Shown piece by piece: positions 51,993 through 60,931 of a DNA stretch of 64,000 nucleotides; the first letter of the stretch is position 1; every line of letters starts with the position of its first letter. The position numbers were made by a program, and so were the translations under genes. Source of the stretch: Acidobacteriota bacterium (GTDB taxonomy: Bacteria; Acidobacteriota; Terriglobia; Terriglobales; Acidobacteriaceae). The notes beneath the pieces are model-generated. The model had not been told where the DNA came from. It searched no databases and was given only the letters and a program-made list of their open reading frames with translations. The stretch is taken from assembly GCA_021781795.1 (NCBI GenBank), contig JAJXWA010000009.1, positions 16,200-80,199 on the forward strand, given 5' to 3'.

Positions 51993-53912
51993 GTGCGGAA
52001 GAACGTCTTATTCCGACGCAGGAGTTGTGCGTTTTTAACGCAGATCCTTGCATGCGCCTCTCTCTGGGTTGTTGCGAACGGGAGCTGCGCCGCGCAGAAT
52101 CCGAAGCCGCAGCCTGCTTCGGGCATGGGTGGCGGTATCTCGTCGGCGGGCACGTTCGCGCCGGTGTACGACGCGGAGAAGCGGCCCATTACCGCGGGCG
52201 GATTCGTAGAGGCAGGTCCGGTCGTCTTCAAGGACATCAGCAAAGCCTCGGGGCTGGCGCGCTGGAAGCATGTCATGGGCACGGCGCAGAAGAAATACAT
52301 TCTTGAGACGGACGGATCGGGTGTGGGCCTGATCGACTATGACAACGACGGCTGGCTCGATATTTACCTGGTGAACGGCTCGACCTACGATGCGCTCACC
52401 GGCAAGGCCACGCCGCCCCATGCGGCGCTCTTTCATAACAACCACGACGGGACATTTACGGATGTGGCCGCGAAGGCCGGCGTGACCAATGACCGCTGGG
52501 GCTTCGGCGTGGCCATCGGGGACTTTGATAACGATGGCTGGCCAGATATTTTTGTCTGCAACTTTGGCAAGAACCGGCTCTACCGCAACAATCACGACGG
52601 CACCTTTACCGACGTGGCGGAGAAGGCCGGAGTGACGCTGGGAAACTGGAGCGACGGCGCGACGTGGGGCGACTATGACGGCGACGGACGGCTGGACCTG
52701 TTCGTCTCAGGGTACGTGCACTACGACCTGAATCATCAGCCCGATTCGGACACGGGCAAGGTGCCCTTCACCTACTGTCAACTGCACGGCTTCAAGGTGA
52801 TGTGCGGTCCGCATGGGCTGCCTGGCGAGCCTGACCACCTCTTTCACAACAACGGGAACGGAACGTTTACCGATGTGAGCGTGAAGGCCGGAGTGGCGGA
52901 CAAGGATGGCTACTACGGGTTCACGTCCATCTTTGTCGACGTGAACAATGACGGCAAGCCGGACCTTCTTGTGGCCAACGATTCGGTGCCGAATTATCTC
53001 TACATCAACAGGGGCGATGGCACGTTCGAAGATCAGAGCTATGTCTCCGGCTTTGCATTGAACAACGAAGGCCGCGAGATTGCGTCGATGGGGCTGGCTG
53101 TGGGCGACTACAGGAACAACGGCCTGGTGGACCTGCTGGTGACCGACTTCTCCGACGACTACAAGGCGTTGTATCGCAATGACGGCGATGCCAGCTTTAC
53201 CGAAGTCGGCGAGCAGGCGGGGATTACGCAGGTTGCGGTGCCGTTTGTGGGCTGGGGCGACGGATTCATCGACTACGACAATGATGGCTGGAAAGACATC
53301 ATGATGATCAACGGCCACGTGTATCCCCAGGTGGATGAGCACGATTGGGGAACGACTTTTGCAGAGCGGCCTCTGCTGTTTCGCAATTTACAGAACGGCA
53401 AGTTTGAGTACGTGCCGCCGGTGAAAGGCTCGGGGCTGGCGACCCTGACCTCGGGGCGTGGTGCAGCGTTTGGCGATCTGTTCAATGATGGCAAAGTGGA
53501 TGTCGTGATCAACCCGATTGATGGACCCGCCGTATTGCTGCGCAATGTGAATCCCGATAAGAACCATTGGGTGGAACTGAGGCTTGTGGGTGGGGCCGAT
53601 GCCGCGACGGGACGCAGGAGTCCGCGCGATGCGGTGGGAGCGACGGTCTATCTGACAGCCAACGGAATGCGACAACGCGAAGACGTGGTAAGTGGCGGAA
53701 GCTATATCTCTTCGAACGACCAGAGACCGCACTTCGGTCTGGGTGATGCAGTCGATGCTGGGACTGCGGAGATTCACTGGCCAGACGGCGCACGGGAAAT
53801 GGTAAAGCTTTCGGCGGTGGACCGCATCTTCACCATCACTGAGGGCAAGGGCGTCACGGGCACACTGTGCGCGACGGCTGTATGCGGCCGCAAGACGATG
53901 CGCCGACGTTAA
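51993..53912 (+). CDS. CRTAC1-like FG-GAP/VCBS protein with ASPIC/UnbV domain (copy B)
   Basis: A 639-residue exported protein with a GTG start (GGAG 5 bases upstream) and signal peptide cut near CAAQ. It parallels copy A from end to end: matching SGMGGGISSAGTFAPVYDAEKRPITAGGF, the same order of calcium-loop blades (DYDNDGWLDIYLVNG, DFDNDGWPDIFVCNFG, DYDGDGRLDLFVSGYV, DVNNDGKPDLLVAND) and an ASPIC domain with RDAVGATVYLTANGMRQREDV. This is a tandem duplication with diverged tails and is probably co-transcribed, 70 bases after copy A. The Gly in DAVGATV is replaced by Cys in copy A. Confidence 0.9.
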   Translation: MRKNVLFRRRSCAFLTQILACASLWVVANGSCAAQNPKPQPASGMGGGISSAGTFAPVYDAEKRPITAGGFVEAGPVVFKDISKASGLARWKHVMGTAQKKYILETDGSGVGLIDYDNDGWLDIYLVNGSTYDALTGKATPPHAALFHNNHDGTFTDVAAKAGVTNDRWGFGVAIGDFDNDGWPDIFVCNFGKNRLYRNNHDGTFTDVAEKAGVTLGNWSDGATWGDYDGDGRLDLFVSGYVHYDLNHQPDSDTGKVPFTYCQLHGFKVMCGPHGLPGEPDHLFHNNGNGTFTDVSVKAGVADKDGYYGFTSIFVDVNNDGKPDLLVANDSVPNYLYINRGDGTFEDQSYVSGFALNNEGREIASMGLAVGDYRNNGLVDLLVTDFSDDYKALYRNDGDASFTEVGEQAGITQVAVPFVGWGDGFIDYDNDGWKDIMMINGHVYPQVDEHDWGTTFAERPLLFRNLQNGKFEYVPPVKGSGLATLTSGRGAAFGDLFNDGKVDVVINPIDGPAVLLRNVNPDKNHWVELRLVGGADAATGRRSPRDAVGATVYLTANGMRQREDVVSGGSYISSNDQRPHFGLGDAVDAGTAEIHWPDGAREMVKLSAVDRIFTITEGKGVTGTLCATAVCGRKTMRRR

Positions 53913-53971
53913 GCGGCGCGACCAAGGTTGAGTCGGGGAATACAGAAAGCCGGCACCGCCTCGTTCCGCAT

Positions 53972-54010
53972 CGCCGGGTGAGCCTCGTCCTCAAGGGGAC
54001 CCACCCGGCG
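53972..54010. terminator. Inverted repeat between converging genes
   Basis: CGCCGGGTG (53972-53980) and CACCCGGCG (54002-54010) are perfect 9-base complements with a 21-base loop that can pair further inside (GTCC with GGAC). There is no T-run on either strand. Its place between the two stops fits a bidirectional terminator, but this is not shown. Confidence 0.4.
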
Positions 54011-54063
54011 CGCGTCCGGTTGGTGTGCCGGTAATCTCAACTGCCTCGCCAAGCGCCGGGCGG

Positions 54064-55023
54064 CTAAAAAACTCCCGCCAGAAAGACCTCAGCCGGATGT
54101 TCCTTGTCATAGGTCACGCCGCAAGCCTCCAGTAAAGAAGGCGAAAGCGTGATGACCGGGCAATACGAATGGGCCAGGGTCTTGTAGACGATGCCGGTTC
54201 GTGCAATGGCGGTGAAGGCGGTGGTGCCATGCGCACCCATGACAATCAGGTCGGCCTGTTGAGCGTGCGCCTGATAGAGCAGTTCCTCGGTCGGATCGCC
54301 GGGTACGACGATCGGCTGAATCTTGAGATTCCTGCGAAACTCTGCCGGAACCAGCAGGACCAGATCCTGCTCGATCTCTTCGACGGTTCTGCCGGCCATT
54401 TCAACGGCTCGATCCTGCGGCTTGATCACGTGCTGCAGAACGAGGCGGGCGTTGTGCTGTGCTGCCAGCGCGGCAGCGAAGCTTGTAATCGCTGCGCTGC
54501 TTTCATTCAGGCTGACGGCGCAGAGGATTGTGTGCGTTTCATAGTTGCGATACGCGGCATCGGCGACATTCGGCCCGACGACGAAGACCGGGATGCGCGC
54601 GGTGCGCAGCACGGCTTCCGCCACGGAGCCGACGAGAAGCTTGCCGATCGGCCCCGGTGAATGGGTGCCCATCACAATGCGATCCACCTCGCGCTCGCGC
54701 AGGAAGTGCAGAATCTGGTCTGCAGGCAGGCCTGGTCGCACAACCACTTCGCAACGCACACCGGCGCTGCGGACCCGGCCGGCGATGGGTTCGAGATGAT
54801 GCATTTCCGCACGCGCGGCAGCGGCATAGTCATAGTAGCGGACGCCTGATGTCTCAGAGGCAGCGACCACGAGCGTGTCGTAGGCATGAAACAGAATGAG
54901 ATCCGCGCCGAACTCTTTTGCTTGAGCGATGGCAAAGCTCAGAGCCTTCTCGTTGGCCGGAATCTCGGAGGCGAAGAGGATTGTGGAAGGTTTGCTCCAC
55001 CCGGGTTTGAAGATGGCAGCCAT
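54064..55023 (-). CDS. Tandem-domain universal stress protein
   Basis: A 319-residue protein of two UspA folds. Domain 1 (about 10-150): STILFASEIPANEKALSFAIAQAKEF, DRIVMGTHSPGPIGKLLVGSVAEAVL, IPVFVVGP. Domain 2 (about 160-300): TILCAVSLNESSAAITSFAAALA, ADLIVMGAHGTTAFTAIARTG. The ATP signature is incomplete in both: domain 1 has Ser in place of the second Gly and domain 2 lacks the final Gly-Ser, so nucleotide binding may be weak. AAGGAGG 5 bases before the ATG. It is divergent from the radical SAM gene, with a CRP/FNR-type site between. Confidence 0.9.
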   Translation of the reverse strand: MAAIFKPGWSKPSTILFASEIPANEKALSFAIAQAKEFGADLILFHAYDTLVVAASETSGVRYYDYAAAARAEMHHLEPIAGRVRSAGVRCEVVVRPGLPADQILHFLREREVDRIVMGTHSPGPIGKLLVGSVAEAVLRTARIPVFVVGPNVADAAYRNYETHTILCAVSLNESSAAITSFAAALAAQHNARLVLQHVIKPQDRAVEMAGRTVEEIEQDLVLLVPAEFRRNLKIQPIVVPGDPTEELLYQAHAQQADLIVMGAHGTTAFTAIARTGIVYKTLAHSYCPVITLSPSLLEACGVTYDKEHPAEVFLAGVF

Positions 55024-55274
55024 GGCAACCTCCTTGCTTCGCGCCTGTGCTTTGGCAGACGGGGTTGAGGCTGACGATGTCCGGTGGCGCAGCAGCTGGT
55101 GTGTCAACGCGCCTGTGCAGCGATCTCGCCACGAGGGCTGCATGCCGGTTTCGGATTTTCCTGCTCATTGGACGCAGGAACGGCAAGTTCGGCTCGCCAA
55201 TGAGAGAAATTGTGGGCCCAAAACGGCACGGCGTCGAGTGGAAAAGTGTGAATATTTATGGCCGCGCAAAGAAA

Positions 55275-55290
55275 GGTGATGTGAATCACA
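55275..55290. promoter_or_regulatory. CRP/FNR-type palindrome between tandem uspA and the radical SAM gene
   Basis: GGTGATGTGAATCACA has perfect GTGA/TCAC arms (55276-55279 and 55286-55289). It shares the GTGAT-N4-RTCAC pattern with the sites upstream of uspA and cydA. Forty bases towards the tandem uspA lies the AT-rich CATAAATATTCAC (minus strand), suitable for a -10; towards the radical SAM gene, no clear -10 is at the right distance. A second inverted repeat, AAAGGTG...CACCTTT (55272-55304), overlaps it. Confidence 0.6.
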
Positions 55291-55393
55291 GATTTTGCAC
55301 CTTTCGGGCTGCTCTCCTGTAGAGGAAGCGTGGCGCTCCCCGCCGCTCCAATATGGACCGGGCCAGGCTGCCGCGATGATGCAGGAGGTCTTT

Positions 55394-56617
55394 ATGCAGC
55401 CTATGCAACCGATGCACAACATTCCCGCCCGTGGCGGATTGAACTATGACGAGACGCCGTTTCTGGCGATCTGGGAGGTGACGCAATCCTGCGATCTGGC
55501 GTGCAAGCACTGCCGCGCGGCGGCGCAGCCGATTGCGCACCCCGACCAGTTGAGCACTGCGGAAGGCAAGGCGCTGATCGACCAGATTGCAGCGATGCAG
55601 GTTCCCATCTTTGTATTCACCGGCGGTGATCCACTGAAGCGCCCGGATCTGTATGAGCTGATTCGTTATTCGGCAGAGAAGGGTGTGAAGGTGGCGGTGA
55701 CGCCGAGCGCCACGCCACTGCTGACGCGCGAGGCCATCTTCAAGATGAAAGAGGCCGGCGTAGTGCGGCTGGGAATTTCTCTGGATGGCTCGTCGCCCGA
55801 GATTCACGATACCTTCCGCGGACTGCCGGGGGCGTGGGCGCGGACGATTCAGGCGATTGAGTGGGCCAACGAGGCAGGCATTCCCATCCAGGTGCACACG
55901 ACCATCAGCCGCCACAACGCGCAGGACCTCGACAATCTCTGCGCGCTGTTTGAGAAGCAGAAGATTGTGATGTGGAACGTTTTCTTCCTGGTGCCGGTGG
56001 GCCGTGGCCAGCTCGGCGACTTGCTTTCAGGCGAGGAGTTTGAGCAGGTCTTTGGAAAGATCTATGACCTGTCGCACCGGGTGAGCTTCCAGATCAAGTC
56101 GACCGAGGCGATGCACTACCGCCGCTACCTTCTGCAGCACAACCTGGAAGAGCGCAAGATGGGGCATGGACACGGGCATCCACACGGTGCAGCGCAGGAG
56201 TATGAGCCGGGCGCGCCGACGACGGACGGCAAGACGCGCGCGATGGGCTGGGCCACGCGGCGCGTCAACGACGGCAAGGGCTTCCTGTTTGTTTCTCACG
56301 TGGGCAATGTGTACCCCAGCGGATTCCTGCCGATTCATGCGGGCAATGTGCGCGAGACGCCGCTTGCGGAGATCTATCGCGAGGCGCCCATCTTTAAGGC
56401 GCTGCGCGACACGAGCAAGCTGGAAGGCAAGTGTGGCGCGTGCGAGTTCAAGGAGATCTGCGGCGGTTCGCGTGCGAGGGCGTATGCGTTGACGGGCGAT
56501 CCACTGGCACAGGAGCCGTGCTGCATCTATCAGCCGCGCAACTGGGACCCGGAACTGGAGCAGAAGGCGTCGGCCTTTAAGGATGCGGCGCACGCCGAGT
56601 CGCTGGTGACGCTATAG
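55394..56617 (+). CDS. Radical SAM/SPASM protein (TIGR04053-like)
   Basis: A 407-residue radical SAM protein. The SAM cluster is CDLACKHC (Cys33, 37, 40) in WEVTQSCDLACKHCRAA; VFTGGDPLKRPDLYELI binds SAM; RLGISLDGSSPEIHD follows. The C-terminal SPASM region has KCGACEFKEICGGSRARAYALTGDPLAQEPCC for auxiliary clusters. The layout resembles haem-related members such as AhbD/NirJ and the TIGR04053 group. It contains a His-rich insertion, GHGHGHPHG, near residue 260. AGGAGG 5 bases before the ATG at 55394 decides the start. Beside cydAB and hemY, a tetrapyrrole role is plausible but not proven. Confidence 0.88.
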   Translation: MQPMQPMHNIPARGGLNYDETPFLAIWEVTQSCDLACKHCRAAAQPIAHPDQLSTAEGKALIDQIAAMQVPIFVFTGGDPLKRPDLYELIRYSAEKGVKVAVTPSATPLLTREAIFKMKEAGVVRLGISLDGSSPEIHDTFRGLPGAWARTIQAIEWANEAGIPIQVHTTISRHNAQDLDNLCALFEKQKIVMWNVFFLVPVGRGQLGDLLSGEEFEQVFGKIYDLSHRVSFQIKSTEAMHYRRYLLQHNLEERKMGHGHGHPHGAAQEYEPGAPTTDGKTRAMGWATRRVNDGKGFLFVSHVGNVYPSGFLPIHAGNVRETPLAEIYREAPIFKALRDTSKLEGKCGACEFKEICGGSRARAYALTGDPLAQEPCCIYQPRNWDPELEQKASAFKDAAHAESLVTL

Positions 56618-56657
56618 GAGTCTTCGCTTCGCTGATTCAAAGAGCAGAAATGCAAGC

Positions 56658-56688
56658 GGGCAGGTGAACGAAGGATGTTCATCTGCCC
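56658..56688. terminator. Stem-loop between radical SAM gene and cydB
   Basis: GGGCAGGTGAAC (56658-56669) and GTTCATCTGCCC (56677-56688) pair over 12 bases with one wobble around a 7-base loop. It sits between two convergent stops and may end both transcripts; T-runs are weak. Confidence 0.55.
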
Positions 56689-56711
56689 GTCTGCTTTATG
56701 CGCTTTCGAAC

Positions 56712-57755
56712 TCAATGGCTGGGAGCCGCGGCGTCCACCTTGCCCTTGAATCGGCTGTAAACGAAGACCACGTAGGCCACGGCCAGCGCCATGCCGAAGG
56801 TCCACCAGGCGAGGCCAACGGAGAGTGTGTGTGGGCCGCTGATGGCGCGGGCGAGCGTGATGTCATTTGCGGAGCCGGTGGTGGCGGGCAGTAATGTGGG
56901 ATAGACGCCCCAGCAGGCGCCGGCGAGCATGAAGAAGAGATACACGCTCGACGCAAGGAATGCTTTGACGGGCTGCCCGTTGCGGTTCCAGAACCACAGC
57001 GCGGCGAGCGAGGCCACCACGCCGACGGGCACGATGAAGGTGACCGGGTAGTGGGAGTAGTTGTCGAGGCTTGCGGGCCGTACGGCGATGGTGGCAACAA
57101 GACTGACCACAGTGAGAGCGACTAGCGCAAGCCAGAGTGGAGTGACAATCCTGCGGGCACGCTGTTCGAGATCGCCCGAGGTTTTGATGGTGAGCCACAG
57201 CGCTCCGTGCAGGGTGAGCGCGATGAGGGCAACGAGGCCGCCGATGACGGTGTACCAGTCGAGGATGCCGGGGGCGATGCCGGGCTGCCAGTTGGTCCAC
57301 AGGGGCAGGAAGAAGTAGCCGTCCGGCTGCAGCGGCACGCCGCGTAGGACATTGGCGAGGGCCGCGCCATAGAAGATGGCGAGCAGCGCACTGGCGAGGC
57401 CAAAGACGCCGTCGAGCAGCGAGCGCCAGACGCCGAGGTCGAGGTGATTACGCAGCTCGAGGCTCACGCCACGCAGGACGAGCAGCCAGAGCACAATCAT
57501 CAGCGGCAGATAAAAGCCAGAGAAGGCTGAAGCGTACAGCAGCGGAAAAGCGAAGTAGAGCGTGCCGCCGCCTGCCAGTAGCCACACCTCGTTGCCATCC
57601 CACACAGGACCTATGGAACGCAGAGTCGCCAGACGCTCGCTTTCATTGCGCACCAGGAAAAGATGCAGCACACCCACGCCGAGATCGAAGCCGTCGAGCA
57701 CGACGTAGCCGACGATCATCACCGCAACCAGCCAGAACCAGATAAAACCCATCAT
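56712..57755 (-). CDS. cydB: Cytochrome bd-type quinol oxidase subunit II
   Basis: A 347-residue integral membrane protein with about nine hydrophobic helices, beginning MMGFIWFWLVAVMIVGYVVLDGFDLGVG, which matches CydB/CioB. WDGNEVWLLAGGGTLYFAFP and GALWLTIKTSGDLEQRARRI are conserved blocks. CydB pairs with CydA in the inner membrane to oxidise quinol and reduce oxygen to water. It follows cydA by 42 bases with AAGGGAG before the ATG, forming an operon cydAB. No small CydX-like frame was seen after it. Confidence 0.93.
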   Translation of the reverse strand: MMGFIWFWLVAVMIVGYVVLDGFDLGVGVLHLFLVRNESERLATLRSIGPVWDGNEVWLLAGGGTLYFAFPLLYASAFSGFYLPLMIVLWLLVLRGVSLELRNHLDLGVWRSLLDGVFGLASALLAIFYGAALANVLRGVPLQPDGYFFLPLWTNWQPGIAPGILDWYTVIGGLVALIALTLHGALWLTIKTSGDLEQRARRIVTPLWLALVALTVVSLVATIAVRPASLDNYSHYPVTFIVPVGVVASLAALWFWNRNGQPVKAFLASSVYLFFMLAGACWGVYPTLLPATTGSANDITLARAISGPHTLSVGLAWWTFGMALAVAYVVFVYSRFKGKVDAAAPSH

Positions 57756-57797
57756 CGCGAATCTCCCTTCTCTTTCTGCATCCGTCGGGCGGTGCGA

Positions 57798-59153
57798 TTA
57801 ATCGGCAGCAATGGCTGCCTTCGCTTTCGGTTCAGGTCCGTGGCTGATCTCGCGATAGACCAGGACGGTGAAGAGCAGGCCAAGGAGCGTGTAAAGACCC
57901 ATGAAGCCGAGCAACGTGAAGAGACCGTTGCCTGCCGAGACCATGCTGGAGTAGCCCTCGCTGGTGCGCATGAGGCCATAGATGAGCCAGGGCTGACGTC
58001 CGATCTCGGCGGTCATCCAGCCGGCGGTGTTGGCGATGTAGGGCAGCGGAAAGCTGATAAGCAGCAGCCACAGAATCCAGCGGGTGCGGTGGAGCGTGCC
58101 GCGCCAGAGCAGGAAAGCGGCGCCGAGCATCAGCAGAACGAAGTAGGTTCCGAGTCCGGCCATGATGTGGTAGGCGTAGTAGAGCAGCGGCAGCGTGGTG
58201 GGCCACTGGTCGCGCGGGAACTGGTCAAGGCCTTTGACCTCAGCCTTGGTGGTGCCGTAGATGAGGAAGCTCAGCGCGTCATTCACCACAATCGGATTGT
58301 CAATCTGCTGTGTTTCTTCATTGGGCTGGCCCATGAGTACGATGCCGGCACCGGTCTCGGTTTTGAAGAGGCCTTCCATCGCGGCGATGGCGGCCGGCTG
58401 ATGGCGCGCAACGTACTTGCCGTGCAGGTCGCCGGTGGGAAAGATGATGACGATGGTCGAGATGAGTCCTGCGATGACGCCGACCTTGAGGAACATGCGG
58501 CAGTAGTCGGCGTCTCCCGAGAGGAAGCGGCCTTCCAGCAGGTAGAACGCGCCGACCGCGGCCATGACAAAGCTGGCGGTGACCACGGCGCCGGTCATGT
58601 TGTGCGCATATTGCAGAAGGCCCCATGGATTGAGGAGAAGCTGCCAGAAGCTGAGGACTTCATATTGGCCGTTGGGCAGGTGGGCATAGGCGACGGGATG
58701 CTGCATCCATGCGTCGGTGACGATGATGAAAAAGCCTGATATCCAGGAGCCGAGAAAGACCATCACGGCCGAGAACCAGTGCAGCTTCTTCGAGAGATAC
58801 TTTTCACCGTAGAGGAACAAGCCGAGGAAGGCGGACTCGAGGAAGAAGCTGAAGACGCCCTCCATGGCGAGGGGCTGGCCGATGACGCCGCCGGAGAGCC
58901 GGGAGAATCGCGCCCAGTTGGTGCCGAACTCGAACTCCATAGGAATTCCGGTGACGACACCGAAGACGAAGTTGATGCCGAAGATGCGTCCCCAGAAGCG
59001 CGCCGCGCGGTCCCACTTGTCGAGACCAGTGCGCAGGGCGATGGTTTTGAGCACGACGATGAGCAGCGCGAGGCCCATGGTGAGCTGCGGGAAGAGATAA
59101 TGGAAGGTGACCGTGAAAGCGAAATGAAGGCGATGGATGAGTTCTGCATTCAT
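57798..59153 (-). CDS. cydA: Cytochrome bd-type quinol oxidase subunit I
   Basis: A 451-residue membrane protein, shorter than E. coli CydA because the Q-loop is short, as in the cyanide-insensitive (CioA) branch. NAELIHRLHFAFTVTFHYLFPQLTMG carries the haem His18; FEFGTNWARFS and VTDAWMQHPVAYA (second haem His) follow; GRQPWLIYGLMRTSEG is the conserved helix near the end. It should form the oxygen-reducing haem site. ATG 59153 has AGGAG 7 bases upstream; the frame is open further out. A CRP/FNR-type site precedes it. Confidence 0.94.
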   Translation of the reverse strand: MNAELIHRLHFAFTVTFHYLFPQLTMGLALLIVVLKTIALRTGLDKWDRAARFWGRIFGINFVFGVVTGIPMEFEFGTNWARFSRLSGGVIGQPLAMEGVFSFFLESAFLGLFLYGEKYLSKKLHWFSAVMVFLGSWISGFFIIVTDAWMQHPVAYAHLPNGQYEVLSFWQLLLNPWGLLQYAHNMTGAVVTASFVMAAVGAFYLLEGRFLSGDADYCRMFLKVGVIAGLISTIVIIFPTGDLHGKYVARHQPAAIAAMEGLFKTETGAGIVLMGQPNEETQQIDNPIVVNDALSFLIYGTTKAEVKGLDQFPRDQWPTTLPLLYYAYHIMAGLGTYFVLLMLGAAFLLWRGTLHRTRWILWLLLISFPLPYIANTAGWMTAEIGRQPWLIYGLMRTSEGYSSMVSAGNGLFTLLGFMGLYTLLGLLFTVLVYREISHGPEPKAKAAIAAD

Positions 59154-59261
59154 GGAGTGGCTCCTGAACCAGGTCAAATACGCAAAGACAGACGATACCA
59201 CCGGCAGGATGCAACAGAGAACGGACGCGCGGTCTCTCCTTGCATGCCGGCGCACAGGAAC

Positions 59262-59305
59262 ATTGTTAACCTGCATAGGTGCCGCGTTGAAGTGATACGA
59301 GTCAC
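59262..59305 (-). promoter_or_regulatory. CRP/FNR-type site and -10 box upstream of cydA
   Basis: GTGATACGAGTCAC (59292-59305; plus-strand reading) has perfect GTGA/TCAC arms. On the minus strand a -10-like AACAAT (59262-59267) follows, placing transcription start near 59255 and the site centre about 43 bases upstream, as for a class II activator. The spacing matches that of the uspA site. Confidence 0.65.
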
Positions 59306-59434
59306 ACACGGCGGGCCAGATCGGGCATCATTCTAAAGATGCGGGATCACGTTGACGATTGTTTCTTGTTTGGCGCCGCTGCAGACGGGCTCGATGTGCA
59401 GTGGGATTGGAATCACGAGGCGAGGTCAAGGCGG

Positions 59435-60898
59435 ATGCGGACAGCAATTATTGGCGCGGGCGTCGCGGGGCTCTCGGCCGCGTACGAACTGGAAAAGTCA
59501 CGGAAGTCCGGCGCCCCGGTGGAGTACACGCTCTATGAGTCGCGCGCGCGGGTGGGTGGTTCCATCTCGTCGGAGATTGTGAATGGTGCGGTGATTGAGG
59601 GCGGGCCGGATTCCTTCATCACAGAGAAGCCTGCGGCAGCGGAGCTGTGCCGCGAGCTGGGATTGGGCGATCAGCTGACGCCATCGAACGACGCGGATCG
59701 CAAGACATACATCGTGGTGCGCAACCGGCTGGTGCCGCTGCCGGACGGGCTGATGTTCCTGGTGCCGACGAAGCTGGTGCCGACGGCGCTGACGCCGCTC
59801 TTCAGCGTGAAGACCAAGGTGCGCATGGCGCTGGAACTGCTGCATCCGCCGCGGCCTGCGGGGCATGATGAGTCAGTGGCCGCGCTGGTGGAGCGGCACT
59901 TTGGCGCCGAAGCGGTGGACAGGCTGGCGGATCCGCTGCTGTCGGGAATCTACGGCGGCGATGCAGCGCAGTTGAGTGCGCGCACGGTGCTGCCGCGGCT
60001 GGTGGAGATGGAAGCGAAGTATGGCTCACTGACACGCGGCATGCTGGCGGCGCACCAGCAGATGCGAGCCAAAGTCGGAGCCGCCAGGCCGGCTGCAAGT
60101 GGCGCGCCAAAGGCCGCGGGACCACGCGGCATCTTCACCACGCTGCGCGGCGGGCTGCAGCAGATGGTGGATGCGCTGGAGACGCGGATTGAGCCGGCGT
60201 GGGTGCGGCGCTCGACTGCCGTGCAGGCGCTGGAGAAGACCGCGCGCGGCTGGCGCGTGACGGCAAATGGCTCCGCGGAGGAGTTCAATGCGGTGATCTT
60301 TGCATCGCCTGCGTGGGCCGCGGGTGCGCTGCTGACGCCGGTGGATTCGGTACTCGGTGCGGAGCTCTCCGGGATTCCTTACTCTTCGTCAATTACGGTG
60401 AATCTGGTCTATGACGAAGCGCAGCTCGGCGCGCTTCCGGAAGGTTTTGGATTCCTGGTGCCGGTGAGTGAAGGCCGCGCGATGCTTGCCTGCACATTTG
60501 TGCATCGCAAGTTTCTGGGCCGCACGCCGCCGGGTAAGGCCGTGCTGCGCGCGTTTCTGGGCGGCATGAAGAATGAGGCGCTGCTGACCGAGCCGGACGA
60601 AACTCTGGTGGCCACCGTGGAGCGCGAGCTGCGCGAGATTCTGGGCACGAAGGCAATTCCCATCGCAGCAAAGCCCGAGTATGCGCAGGTGGCTCGGTGG
60701 CGGCGCGCGATGGCGCAATACGCGGTAGGCCATCAGGAGCGAATGGCACGCATTCGCGAGCGTGTGGCTGCGCTGCCGGGATTGAAGCTCGCAGGCAATG
60801 CCTACGATGGCATCGGCATTCCCGATTGCATCCGGCTGGGGCGCGGAGCCGCGAAGGAGCTGGTCGCAGCTCTTGTCGAAGCGCAGCAGTTGCGCTAA
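59435..60898 (+). CDS. hemY: HemY-type protoporphyrinogen/coproporphyrinogen oxidase
   Basis: A 487-residue FAD enzyme of haem synthesis. TAIIGAGVAGLSAAYELEK is the FAD Rossmann motif; RVGGSISSEIVNGAVIEGGPDSFI is diagnostic for HemY; LADPLLSGIYGGDAAQLSARTVLPRL and the closing GNAYDGIGIPDCIRLGRGAAKEL are family blocks. It oxidises porphyrinogen to porphyrin with oxygen. A low-complexity Ala/Gly/Pro stretch (AARPAASGAPKAAGP) is present mid-protein. ATG 59435 begins just at the Rossmann strand; upstream residues of the frame have no match. Next to cydAB it supplies haem for the oxidase. Confidence 0.92.
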   Translation: MRTAIIGAGVAGLSAAYELEKSRKSGAPVEYTLYESRARVGGSISSEIVNGAVIEGGPDSFITEKPAAAELCRELGLGDQLTPSNDADRKTYIVVRNRLVPLPDGLMFLVPTKLVPTALTPLFSVKTKVRMALELLHPPRPAGHDESVAALVERHFGAEAVDRLADPLLSGIYGGDAAQLSARTVLPRLVEMEAKYGSLTRGMLAAHQQMRAKVGAARPAASGAPKAAGPRGIFTTLRGGLQQMVDALETRIEPAWVRRSTAVQALEKTARGWRVTANGSAEEFNAVIFASPAWAAGALLTPVDSVLGAELSGIPYSSSITVNLVYDEAQLGALPEGFGFLVPVSEGRAMLACTFVHRKFLGRTPPGKAVLRAFLGGMKNEALLTEPDETLVATVERELREILGTKAIPIAAKPEYAQVARWRRAMAQYAVGHQERMARIRERVAALPGLKLAGNAYDGIGIPDCIRLGRGAAKELVAALVEAQQLR

Positions 60899-60931
60899 AC
60901 CTTCGCGCAGACGCTGCCGAACAAAAAGTGG

